A stretch of 64,000 bases of DNA. It comes from Henckelia pumila. Taxonomy: Eukaryota; Streptophyta; Magnoliopsida; Lamiales; Gesneriaceae. The notes beneath the pieces are model-generated. The model was not told the DNA's origin. It made no database searches and saw only the letters and a list, made by a program, of their open reading frames with translations. The stretch is taken from contig NC_133123.1 of assembly GCF_033568475.1 (NCBI RefSeq), positions 16,416,622 to 16,480,621 on the forward strand, written 5' to 3'. A program made the translations under genes and the position numbers. Shown here one piece after another: positions 42,841-53,273 of this stretch (positions are counted from its first letter, which is position 1; each line of letters begins with the position of its first letter).

Positions 42841-45645
42841 TGAAACGCCTACTACTAATAAAATGCGAAAAAACTTTTTTTTTTTTTAAATACTATACAT
42901 ATACGCCCATACATATATGTATATAAAAATAACATATATTTCTTAAATAACCTGAAAAATATTAAATAAATAAATAAATCCTTAAAAATGTTTCATGCAT
43001 CAATTTAAAATGATAAACAATGCTGCTGAAAAATCTCATATGCGGAATAATAATAAAATAAAACATGTTTCAAAATTCCATCATAATAGACTAAATAACT
43101 GCGACGGTCACGGGGTCCACTGCTCCGTGAGCTCATACGTCCTCATCACCGGTAGGAGCTACATAAATGTCATCATGCTCACCTGCATCATATAAGCGTA
43201 GTGAGCCTAGGGGCTCAACATGTCTAATCCTTTATAACAAGGTTAAAAATAATGCATCACGTAGACACTAATACATATACATGTACATGAGCATGCATGG
43301 AAACATTTTTCATAACATAAATGCTGAATCATAAATCATAAACATAACATAACTTTCTTTATCATACATAACATAATTGAGCATGTCATAAACATAAAAA
43401 GTGAGTATGGTCATATCCATGAATGTGACTAATAACTGTGCCGACTGATCAGTCTAAAAAACCATCGTACGTGGCGGTGGATAAATCCACCTCTATGCTG
43501 GTAGTAAACTACCTCTGTGCCAGTGGTAAAACCACTTCTATGCCGGTAGTAGAACTACCTCTGTGTCAGTGGTAAAACCACTTCTATGCTGATACTTCAA
43601 TTTCCATAAAAATATTTTTCATGTTCAATTCTTAATCATAAACACATCATAAAATATTTCATGTATGCATGCACTTAAAATATGTTCGTAATATATATTT
43701 AATTAATTTTAATAATAAATATATTTTTACTTAAAATAGACTTCATGCATAAAAATAATTAAATATATATTCCGGACTTAGTTTATTTTCATGGGTTGGT
43801 CCAGACTGCTGATCACTCACTCTAAGCCCATTAAACTTAAATAAAATTCAATAATCATATTTTAGCCCAAATAACTTAATTAAACTTAACTTGACCTAAA
43901 TAAAATATTTAAGCCCAATTACTTAACTTAAGCCAAATAAAACTCTAGACTGGCCCAAAATCCACTGACTGGCCCAAAAATTCTCATGGACTCCCAAGCC
44001 CATAAAAATCATTGTGCTAACTTAAATAAATTATTTAAAGCCCAAATAAAATTATTTGGAGGTCCAAATAATTTTATTTCTAATTAATTTGCCCAAAAAC
44101 CAATTAAAACATTAAACATTTAAAATACTCAAGCCCGGCCCACCTAACCCGGACCCGGACCGACTTAACCCGACCCATGACTACCTGAACCGACCCAGCA
44201 CTCAACCCTGACCCATAACCCGACCCAGCAACCCCCCCAAACCCCAAACCCGATCACCCCTCTCCTTCTCTTCTCGGCTGGGCGAGCAGTAGCCATTCCA
44301 TAGCTGCTGCCGCCCTACTCCGGCCGCCCCTGGCTGGAGAACCACCTCCCATGGATAGCCCACATCCAGGGGGTTCTAACACAACAAGAATCAGACCAAA
44401 CCATGGCCCGAGAAGTGAGAACGAAGCTCTGCACCAGACGCCTTCCTCCTCCTCGCGTGCAGACTGAGCAGTCGCCAAACTTTTGTTCGCGCGGCTTCCT
44501 CCGACAACCAAAGACCGTGAAACCAATTCTCAATTTTAGCCAATATCTAAATCTTTTAAACCCAACAAACCACGCACAAATCCATGGCCTGAGTAAGGAG
44601 AACAACCCCTCTCTTCCCAAAGCCCTAACCTGCACGTCTGTGTGCATCAGAAGTGAATAGCTTTGTTTCCAGCCTATGTCACCCTAAAACTCTGAACAAA
44701 CTTGACCCTAAGGCACCCTGGGACCCCTCTGACTCGAGCCCTCAGCCCTGGACCATACCATGCTGAAGAAAAACGTGAGCCATGCCAAGTAGACACTCAA
44801 ACATGCATCAAACATCCATGAAATTGCATAATTCAAAAATATCTGATAAAAATCTGAATAAAACCCAACATGAATGGTTAATAGCTTATATGGTGTTCAA
44901 ACGAAAGAATAAACATGCCTTAAACGAAGATAGATTGAGAAACGAGACAATAATCGCGTGTACGGCGCTCCGGGACGACGAACGAACCAAAAACTCCAAT
45001 AATCTATGAAGGATCGGCTATGGAGATTGCTTTCTGCTGAACGTGAGAATGGGGGTGGGAGGAGATGGGAGTTGTCGGCTGAGTGGGGTTAGGGTAGGGT
45101 AGGTTTTTGTTTTAAATTTTTGTAACTAGGAATAATTTGGGATAATAACTAGTATAAAATAATTAGGTAGATAATATAACATAAATATAAGATTTTAAAC
45201 TCTTAAAAATACCTACTAATCTGATAACTAATAAAAAATCCCGAAATACTAATTTATAGTATTTTTAAAAATTAATAAAAGTTATTAAAATGACTTATTT
45301 TGGCTAAAAATCAAATCTTAAATAAATATATAATTAAATACTAAAATTTTCTTGACAAAATACCTTAAAATAAGATTTTAAGGCTCATAAACTCATAAAA
45401 TATTTTTGGCTAAGAATTTTGGTATCTCGTCCGTCCACGGTCCCGTCTACGCGATCAAAATAATAAATATTCTCAAAAATCCAAAAATACCATAACTGCG
45501 GGTTAAATGATAAAATAAATTTAAATCATGCATATAATTCACATAATAACACATAAATGTCATTTAACCCAAATATAAATTTTTAAATAATTATTTTCCC
45601 TAATTATGCATGCGAATTTACGTATTAAAATTTTCAGGTGTTACA
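42841..45645 (-). repeat. 3' LTR of the gag-only element
   Basis: 2,805 bp, starting TGAAACGCC and ending GGTGTTACA on the + strand. It includes a row of five mini-hairpins (43476-43590) and a GC-rich stretch (44100-44720) that gives spurious open frames on both strands. It is nearly identical to 47084-49895. Confidence 0.92.
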
Positions 45646-45660
45646 ATTCTCCCCCCCTTA
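45646..45660 (-). promoter_or_regulatory. Polypurine tract of the gag-only element
   Basis: On the minus strand, TTAAGGGGGGGAGAAT ends exactly at the 3' LTR boundary. This is the plus-strand primer of LTR retrotransposons. Confidence 0.85.
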
Positions 45661-45847
45661 AATTGAATTTCGTCCTCGAAATTTGACTGATCCAATTCTA
45701 ATAACGGAGTTCTTCAAAATCCACTTCACTAAACCAACTATCACATATCTAGTTCCCAAGTTTCGGTATCCCAAAAGTCATGCTTCTGCTGCGCACTCTG
45801 ATAAACCAAATATTTTTGCTTCACTAAAGGTTCCTTAAAAGAATAAG

Positions 45848-46894
45848 TTAGGGCATACCGGTGATCAAAGAGGTGTTTGGGTCTGCTTCAGCTGCTTGTA
45901 TGACAAACACCCTCCCTGTGGTGCTCTTCTTCCTGGGACAATTCATGGACATGTGCCCCGGATCCTTGCAATGGAAACACACATTCGACCCACTCAGGCA
46001 CAGACCCGAATGTGGTTTATGACACTTCGGGCAAATTGGTACTCCTCCTGACTTAGGGGCCCCGCCCCTCTGCTGCTGTTGTGGCTGAACCTGCTGACTC
46101 TGCTGGTTAAGGTCCCTAGATGGCCCTGTGAACTGTTTCTTCGCAGATGACTGCGAAGATGGTTGATAGGATTCCAGCTGGAATTGTCTCTTACGCTGCT
46201 GTTCCTTTTGCATATCTCTTCTCCCCTCCTCAGAGCGCAATGCTCTACTAACGGCAGCCTCATAAGTAGCGACATCTAACATACGAACGTCATGCTTAAT
46301 GTCAGCCCGCAATCCATCAACAAACTGCCTCAGTTTATCCGGCGCACTGTCAGCAATAAGAGGCACGAAACGACACCCTCTCTCGAACTGGGTGATGTAA
46401 TCCACCACAGACTTGTCCCCCTGATGGAGACTCATGAACTCCCGGATCATGCGGCTGCGCACATCCTCAGTAAAATACTTGGCATAGAACATACGTCTGA
46501 ACTCTATCCACGTCAAAGTAGGTAGGTTCACGCCCCTAACAGCGCCTTCCCACCAAGAGGCTGCATCTCCTCTCATCATATACACCGCACACTTGACCCT
46601 ATCAGCATCTGTAATTCCCATATAGTCAAATATAAACTCCAATGATCGAATCCACCCCTCAGCAATGAGCGGATCAGTGGTGCCTATAAACTCCTTTGGT
46701 CCCTTCTTTTGGAACCGCTCAGCTACATCCTCATCGTGTGTGAGCCTAGGACGAGTAGCTTGCTGCTCTAACAAAGCAGTGATCCCTGCCATCATGTTAG
46801 CATTGGCCTGCTCCAATGCTGAGAGAGGGTTCTGCGGAGGTGGAGGTCCTCCGCGTCTATTCATCTGTCTGGGAGGCATTCTGTACCACCACAT
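45848..46894 (-). CDS. gag: Retrotransposon Gag (chromovirus Tekay/Del-like) with zinc knuckle
   Basis: Intact frame of 348 residues; a start at the M-P-P-R-Q methionine (46879) is as likely as the first ATG. After a Pro-rich N-terminus comes the Ty3/gypsy gag core: F-I-G-T-T-D-P-L-I-A-E-G-W near residue 72, W-W-E-G-A-V near 115 and F-Y-A-K-Y-F near 135. A Gln-rich linker and a zinc-knuckle region follow, with C-P-K-C-H-K-P-H and C-F-H-C-K-D-P-G-H-M-S-M-N-C. Gag forms the virus-like particle and packages the RNA. In complete relatives the LITG motif leads directly into the aspartic protease. Here LITG is followed by M-P and a stop, so pol was removed at this point. The next 190 bp match only the 3' tail of such elements. 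Confidence 0.9.
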   Translation of the reverse strand: MWWYRMPPRQMNRRGGPPPPQNPLSALEQANANMMAGITALLEQQATRPRLTHDEDVAERFQKKGPKEFIGTTDPLIAEGWIRSLEFIFDYMGITDADRVKCAVYMMRGDAASWWEGAVRGVNLPTLTWIEFRRMFYAKYFTEDVRSRMIREFMSLHQGDKSVVDYITQFERGCRFVPLIADSAPDKLRQFVDGLRADIKHDVRMLDVATYEAAVSRALRSEEGRRDMQKEQQRKRQFQLESYQPSSQSSAKKQFTGPSRDLNQQSQQVQPQQQQRGGAPKSGGVPICPKCHKPHSGLCLSGSNVCFHCKDPGHMSMNCPRKKSTTGRVFVIQAAEADPNTSLITGMP

Positions 46895-47069
46895 ATTTCT
46901 TTACGTAAATCGCAATGCATAACTAAGGGTTTCAAAAGTCTTACTGAACATGAAATACTTAAAATTAATACATAAGCTCCTTCTAAATCTTAATAAAGCA
47001 TTTAAAACTTACAGACCGGTAGCAGGACTTCTGAGCTTCACGTGACAGTAGACACCCTCCAAGGACCGC

Positions 47070-47081
47070 GCTCTGATACCA
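47070..47081 (-). promoter_or_regulatory. Primer-binding site (initiator tRNA-Met) of the gag-only element
   Basis: On the minus strand, TGGTATCAGAGC lies two bases inside the 5' LTR. It is a perfect 12-base match to the 3' end complement of plant initiator tRNA-Met. Confidence 0.92.
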
Positions 47082-47083
47082 AT

Positions 47084-49895
47084 TGAAACGCCTACTACTA
47101 ATAAAATGCGGAAAAACTTTTTTTTTTTTAAATACTATACATATACGCCCATACATATATGTATATAAAAATAACATATATTTCTTAAATAACCTGAAAA
47201 ATATTAAATAAATAAATAAATCCTTAAAAATGTTTCATGCATCAATTTAAAATGATAAACAATGCTGCTGAAAAATCTCATATGCGGAATAATAATAAAA
47301 TAAAACATGTTTCAAAATTCCATCATAATAGACTAAATAACTGCGACGGTCACGGGGTCCACTGCTCCGTGAGCTCATACGTCCTCATCACCGGTAGGAG
47401 CTACATAAATGTCATCATGCTCACCTGCATCATATAAGCGTAGTGAGCCTAGGGGCTCAACATGTCTAATCCTTTATAACAAGGTTAAAAATAATGCATC
47501 ACGTAGACACTAATACATATACATGTACATGAGCATGCATGGAAACATTTTTCATAACATAAATGCTGAATCATAAATCATAAACATAACATAACTTTCT
47601 TTATCATACATAACATAATTGAGCATGTCATAAACATAAAAAGTGAGTATGGTCATATCCATGAATGTGACTAATAACTGTGCCGACTGATCAGTCTAAA
47701 AAACCATCGTACGTGGCGGTGGATAAATCCACCTCTATGCTGGTAGTAAACTACCTCTGTGCCAGTGGTAAAACCACTTCTATGCCGGTAGTAGAACTAC
47801 CTCTGTGTCAGTGGTAAAACCACTTCTATGCTGATACTTCAATTTCCATAAAAATATTTTTCATGTTCAATTCTTAATCATAAACACATCATAAAATATT
47901 TTATGTATGCATGCACTTAAAATATGTCCGTAATATATATTTAATTAATTTTAATAATAAATATACTTTTACTTAAAATAGACTTCATGCATAAAAATAA
48001 TTAAATATATATTCCGGACTTAGTTTATTTTCATGGGTTGGTCCAGACTGCTGATCACTCACTCTAAGCCCATTAAACTTAAATAAAATCCAATAATCAT
48101 ATTTTAGCCCAAATAACTTAATTAAACTTAACTTGACCTAAATAAAATATTTAAGCCCAATTACTTACCTTAAGCCCAATAAAACTCTAGACTGGCCCAA
48201 AATCCACTGACTGGCCCAAAAATTCTCATGGACTCCCAAGCCCATAAAAATTATTGTGCTAACTTAAATAAATTATTTAAAGCCCAAATAAAATTATTTG
48301 GAGGTCCAAATAATTTTATTTCTAATTAATTTGCCCAAAAACAAATTAAAACATTAAACATTTAAAAATTTAAAATATTCAAGCCCGGCCCACCTAAACC
48401 GGACCCGGACCGACTTAACCCGACCCATGACTACCTCACCTGACCCAGCACTCAACCATGACCCATAACCCGACCCAGCAACCCCCCCAAACCCCAAACC
48501 CGATCACCCCTCTCCTTCTCTTCTCGGCTGGGCGAGCAGCAGCCATTCCATGGCTGCTGCCGCCCTGCTCCAGCCGCCCCTGGCCAGAGCACCACCTCCC
48601 ATGGATAGCCCACATCCAGGGGGTTCTAACACAACAAGAATCAGACCAAACCATGGCCCGAGGAGTGAGAACGAAGCTCTGCACCAGACGCCTTCCTCTT
48701 CCTTGCGTGCAGACTGAGCAGTCGCCAAACTTTCATTCGTGCGGCTTCCTCCGACAACCAAAGACCGTGAAACCACTTCTCAATTTTAGCCAACATCTAA
48801 ATATTTTAAACCCAATAAACCACGTACAAATCCATGACCTGAGTAAGGAGAACGACCCCTCTCTTCCCAAAGCCCTAACCTGCGGGTCTGTGTGCATCAG
48901 AAGTGAATAGCTTCGTTTCCAGCCTATGACACCCTAAAACTCTGAAAAAACTCAACCCTAAGGCACCCTGGGACCCCTCTGACTCGAGCCCTCAGCCCTG
49001 GACCATACCATGCTGAAGAAAAACGTGAGCCATGCCAAGTAGACACTCAAACATGCATCAAACATCCATGAAATTGCATAATTCGAAAATATCTGATAAA
49101 AATCTGAATAAAACCCAACATGAATGGTTAATAGCTTATATGGTGTTCAAACGAAAGAATAAACATGCCTTAAACGAAGATAGATTGAGAAACGAGACAA
49201 TAATCGCGTGTACGGCGCTCCGGGACGACGAACGAACCAAAAACTCCAAGAATCTATGAAGGATCGGCTATGGAGATTTCTTTCTGCTGAACGTGAGAAT
49301 GGGGGTGGGAGGAGATGGGAGTTGTCGGCTGAGTGGGGTTAGGGTAGGGTAGGTTTTTGTTTTAAATTTTTGTAACTAGGAATAATTTGGGATAATAACT
49401 AGTATAAAATAATTAGGTAGATAATATAACATAAATATAAGATTTTAAACTCTTAAAAATACCTACTAATCTGATAACTAATAAAAAATCCCGAAATACT
49501 AATTTATAGTATTTTTAAAAATTAATAAAATTCATTAAAATGACTTATTTTGGCTAAAAATCAACTCTTAAATAAATATATAATTAAATACTAAAATTTT
49601 CTTGACAAAATATCTTAAAATAAGATTTTAAGGCTCATAAACTCATAAAATATTTTTGGCTAAGAATTTTGGTATCTCGTCCGTCCACGGTCCCGTCTAC
49701 GCGATCAAAATAATAAATATTCTCAAAAATCCAAAAATACCATAACTGCGGGTTAAATGATAAAATAAATTTAAATCATGCATATAATTCACATAATAAC
49801 ACATAAATGTCATTTAACCCAAATATAAATTTTTAAATAATTATTTTCCCTAATTATGCATGCGAATTTACGTATTAAAATTTTCGGGTGTTACA
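47084..49895 (-). repeat. 5' LTR of the gag-only element
   Basis: 2,812 bp, with the same ends as the partner LTR. Compared with 42841-45645, differences cluster in the GC-rich part (about 48400-48970); the rest is almost identical. Confidence 0.92.
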
Positions 49896-50189
49896 ATGTT
49901 TGTCACTTAGCAATTTTGGTCTATTATGTTTTCATATTTCAGTTTTAGTCCTGTATGTTTCGATTTTTGACAATTTTGGTCCTTTTTATTCGAAAATGCT
50001 TACGTGGCACTGTACACGTCAGATCCACATTAGTACTGAATTGGTGCCACGTCAGCGCCACATCGGAAAAAGGACTAAAATTGCCAAAAAAAAATAAAGA
50101 TAGCGGACTAAAACTGAAATCTTAAAATATAACGGACTGAAATCGCAAAGTGACAAACATACAGGACCAAGAAAGTAATTTTCCCTTAA

Positions 50190-50490
50190 TATAATGTAAT
50201 AAAAAATAAATAAGAAATTATAGTTAATTTAGTATTTGATTTGATTGATAGATTATAGTTTATTTGATTTGATTGATTAAATTTTATATAGAAATATTAA
50301 ATGATCATTTTGTCTTTTTAACAATAAATAAAATATAAATAATATTATTTATAAGGGGTAATATAGTAATTTAAATTCAATGATTTGATTGATGTAAAAT
50401 AAATTATTAATGATTTACTTGATGTAAAATAAATAATTAATAGATGGATAAATAATATGACGAGAAGAACGTGAGATGAGATGAGATAAA
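50190..50490. repeat. MITE-related AT-rich repeat
   Basis: Contains AATAAATAAGAAATTATAGTTAATTTAG, GATTGATAGATTATAGTTTATTTGATTT and repeated TTGATGTAAAATAAATTATTAATG units. These are shared with the MITE at 21822-22075. Its terminal repeats are missing. Confidence 0.45.
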
Positions 50491-50576
50491 TTATACATAT
50501 ATTCGTCGAGGCAGGATACCATTAGCCCTGAACTACTATGCAAATGTTATGTTTCATTTGAGTCGAGTCCAGTTTA

Positions 50577-50578
<2 letters not shown>

Positions 50579-50642
<64 letters not shown>
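50579..50642. repeat. (TA)n microsatellite
   Basis: About 31 uninterrupted TA units next to the Cassandra-like LTR. Similar shorter TA tracts are at 17069-17117, 31171-31205 and 62935-62976. Confidence 0.95.
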
Positions 50643-50646
<4 letters not shown>

Positions 50647-50652
50647 TGTGTG

Positions 50653-51021
50653 TGTGACGTCCGAGGCTGATAAGAGGGCATAGAGTTATCGTCGGTCCCA
50701 ATAAGTTGCAAGGACAAGGAACGACTTCTGGCAGACTTCTAAGCGAAGAGATACATGAATGACCGATCGTGTACCAGAATGAGATGAATTATGTGACCGT
50801 GTAGGTATGAGATTGCACGGTGGAGGAGGGCTTAAAATATTTAACAGATACTACTCATATTAAGAATGTTCATCTTCTTTTCAGAAACTCATCACATAAG
50901 AACTCCAAAAGTTAAACTTATTTGACTTGGGACAATTATAGGATGGTCTGATGGGTGACACCCAGGAAGTTTCTCAGGGTGCGTGTACAGTAGAGATAGT
51001 CGTTGAATTTGTGGCATTACA
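50653..51021 (+). mobile_element. Cassandra-like solo LTR containing a 5S rRNA-like segment
   Basis: A 369-bp block begins TGTGACGTCC and ends GGCATTACA, flanked by GTGTG on both sides (50648-50652 and 51022-51026). It contains a sequence corresponding to the middle and 3' half of 5S rRNA (about 50889-50984): AGAACTCC then AAGTTAAAC (box A), and GATGGGTGACACCCAGGAAGT (box C). LTRs carrying 5S promoter sequence are the hallmark of Cassandra terminal-repeat miniature retrotransposons. No PBS or second LTR follows, so it is solo. The duplication lies in a TG-rich setting and is weaker evidence than usual. Confidence 0.8.
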
Positions 51022-51026
51022 GTGTG

Positions 51027-52306
51027 TGTGCGGGCAGTCGTGTAATTGTGCTATCTGGTTGTCTTGTTCACTTAAGCCGTGACACATACAAAAATGTTTT
51101 TCTTGTTCTTTTTTTATTTTTAGAAAAAACATATGATGAAGATGAATGAAATTTAAAACATATTGATGTTGATATATTATGGGGGATTTGATTCATGAAC
51201 TTCTTTTTTTGATTAGATTCATTTGTTGGACAGGAAACTATTATTATACCCTATTATATATTTGGACCTTTACTAAAAATTGTGGGGTTCATGATTAAGT
51301 TATAAACATATGATTCGTATAAATAATGCGATAAAATTATTCATATCAATTATCAAATTGTTTTTTTTTTTTTTACAAAATTATCAAATTGTTTTTAGAA
51401 TATAATTTTTCCTAGACATGGATGAAACTTGAATAGTTTCACTGTTTCCCCCCTTTGTATATAAATACAAATACAGATGTTTGATGCATTTTTGAGAGTG
51501 GGGAGTCTACTATTTCCTTCTCGATCTTGTTCCGAATAAACCATCAAAACAAAGTTAAAATCAGGAGTAAACCTAGAGAATATTTGCAAAAATTATGATT
51601 TTGTAGAAATAATTAAATTTATAGATTAAATTTATAGATTATGAAAAAATGAGTAATGTTTGTGAAAGGGTTTGATGAATAAGTAATCCTACAGATTCAC
51701 CACATCAACCTAATCCCCAAGACAACAAAGTGCAAGGAATGAACAAATAATTATATTAACAATCGAGATATGTGTGATGTATGCTTAACATCACAAATAA
51801 AAACCACGCAAATAAAAATTAAATAAAACCATTAATAAAAAATATATGAAATGGAAAGAAGCTGATAATTTTTTTTAAAAAAATATTTAACTGCATTTTT
51901 TCCTTTTCTTTTTCCATTAAAAAAAAAATTCACTTAGGGAAAATTTTGAGTGGAGGAAACGCATTCAAAAGCCCAATTATTAAAATATTAATTTACAAGG
52001 AAATTATAGGAAAAAGGGGATAAGCTTGAATGTGTTTTTTTCCGCAGTTTGAAGATAAAGTTGGGTGATTTGGGAGTAAAGTACCCAGCTTCAATTTGAC
52101 CATTGATAAGATGTGCTCGGGCCCACTCTAGTTTGGTGCTCACTAGCCACCAAAAACACGGCCACGTGTCGTTCATTTGAGATTATACCAATGTTTTTGT
52201 CCAAGAACATTACGAACACCCACATATTATTTTAGTTTTCTAGAAACAAAAGAAATTATTTTTCTAATGTAGAAGTCTATTAGTTTTAAATAATTTAATA
52301 TATAAA
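51027..52306. other. AT-rich spacer
   Basis: Non-coding A/T-rich sequence with short homopolymer runs. No gene or bounded repeat was found. Confidence 0.45.
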
Positions 52307-52510
52307 CTAGCAACGGTGCACACACATTTGTGAGAGTGTTATTGAAGATGTGAGAATAGTGAATAAGAAATATGAAGAAAACAAAAAATAAAATAAAGGG
52401 TATTTTGAGTATATTAAAAAATAAACCATGAAATCAAGTTAGTTATTTTAAGATGCATATATTTAATAAATAGTAAAAGATATATCTATATAAACCAATA
52501 ACAAAAAATC
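52307..52510 (-). mobile_element. Helitron 3' end fragment
   Basis: On the minus strand the segment ends TGTGTGTGCACCGTTGCTAG followed by T. This fits the CTAG-T terminus and GTGCAC-containing subterminal region of plant Helitrons. The body upstream (ATGATTTCATGG... and TATTTTTTAATATACTC motifs) is like non-autonomous Helitrons. The 5' TC end was not located. Confidence 0.5.
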
Positions 52511-52806
52511 CACTTAATGATAAGACATTTAAGAACCTCGATGATTGAGAAATACACTAGAGACGATAAATGAGTAACCAAATAACTTTACTATGTTAGA
52601 TTGTAAAAGTTGCACTTGATTCGTAAGGTAATTGATTTGATTCACAATCGATATAATTTTTTTTTTGATAATAACATATCAATTTTGCTATGATTCATGA
52701 GTTAATGGATTTGATTCATAATCTATACCCAAAAAAAAAGTTATTTGATAATAAAATATGACTTTCAAATTAAATTTCTTGATATCTACAACTGAAAAAT
52801 GATGAC

Positions 52807-53230
52807 TGATGGGTAATGACCCAATTTAATTTTCTCCATGTTCAAGCCCAATGACTCAATCCATTTGGGTCTCATATTATTTATTTGGACACTTTATCAA
52901 GACCCACAAATTTCTAAAAGCCCGTAAGAGGCTCAAGCCCATGAAACTCTCCGACTATTTATAAATAGCTCAAGCCCTCTCATTATTAAGGTACGCTCTC
53001 TATAGTCACATGCTCTAGTTCTCTAGAACTTTTATTGGTCAAATACTGACTTGAGCGTCGGAGTGTCTTCGCCGGGCAACCCCCGGCGCCACTCACTTTG
53101 CTTTGTGATGCAGGTGACAACCCACGAAGTTCGGTCTTTGGAACAGTTTGAGTATTAAACCGGCTATCCAGATCTCTACAAGTTACCCAGATTTTTTCTA
53201 ATCGGGTAATATCAATTTTTTGCTACATCA
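52807..53230 (+). repeat. LTR of a Tat-lineage gypsy element
   Basis: A 424-bp block starts TGATGGGTAATGACC and ends TGCTACATCA. It has a TATA box (CTATTTATAAATAGC, near 52965) and the TTGAGCGTCGGAGTG...GGCGCC segment typical of Tat-lineage LTRs. It is directly followed by a PBS-like sequence. Confidence 0.75.
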
Positions 53231-53232
53231 GC

Positions 53233-53250
53233 TTAGCGCCGTTTGTGGGA
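53233..53250 (+). promoter_or_regulatory. Primer-binding site of the Tat-like element
   Basis: TTAGCGCCGTTTGTGGGAA lies 2-3 bases after the LTR. It matches the TGGCGCCGT...GGGGA pattern of Tat/Athila primer sites with mutations. Confidence 0.6.
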
Positions 53251-53273
53251 AATTGTTCACTGCATCATTGAGA

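Larger units (their letters stand above)
42841..49895 (-). mobile_element. Gag-only LTR retrotransposon (TR-GAG-like, chromovirus-derived)
   Basis: A complete 7,055-bp element has LTRs at 42841-45645 and 47084-49895, an internal region of only 1,438 bp, a PBS, a polypurine tract and perfect 5-bp duplications ATGTT (42836-42840 and 49896-49900). It is transcribed leftward, so the right LTR is the 5' LTR. The only coding content is gag; protease, reverse transcriptase, RNase H and integrase are absent. The two LTRs differ at about 55-60 positions by eye (about 2%), which indicates a fairly recent insertion. With no pol it must have used enzymes supplied in trans. It is best compared with the TR-GAG class of non-autonomous elements. 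Confidence 0.9.
42811..50185. mobile_element. TIR element (GGGAAAA...TTTTCCC) split by the LTR retrotransposon
   Basis: The left part GGGAAAACTGCAAATTTGGT...GTATGTTTGTCACTTAG and the right part, read in reverse, GGGAAAATTACTTTCTTGGTCC...GTATGTTTGTCACTTTG are inverted copies. Removing the 7-kb insertion leaves about 320 bp with long inverted ends and a CACGTCAG-containing centre. It is a non-autonomous DNA element; superfamily uncertain. It was in place before the retrotransposon. Confidence 0.7.

Noticed and set aside
42995..43195. 66-codon frame occurring identically at 47237-47437
   Set aside because: Identity comes from the two LTRs of the gag-only element; LTR sequence is not expected to be coding there.
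44254..44660. Open frames on both strands, also at 48436-48910
   Set aside because: Located in the GC-rich part of the LTRs; both copies differ by substitutions and indels without codon-position bias that I can see.
50889..50984. Functional 5S rRNA gene
   Set aside because: Only part of 5S is present, with indels and box mutations, inside LTR-like flanks with TG...CA ends.
53220..53273. Upstream extension of the Tat gag frame
   Set aside because: It begins at a non-ATG codon inside the LTR end and crosses the PBS; the ATG at 53274 is the natural start.
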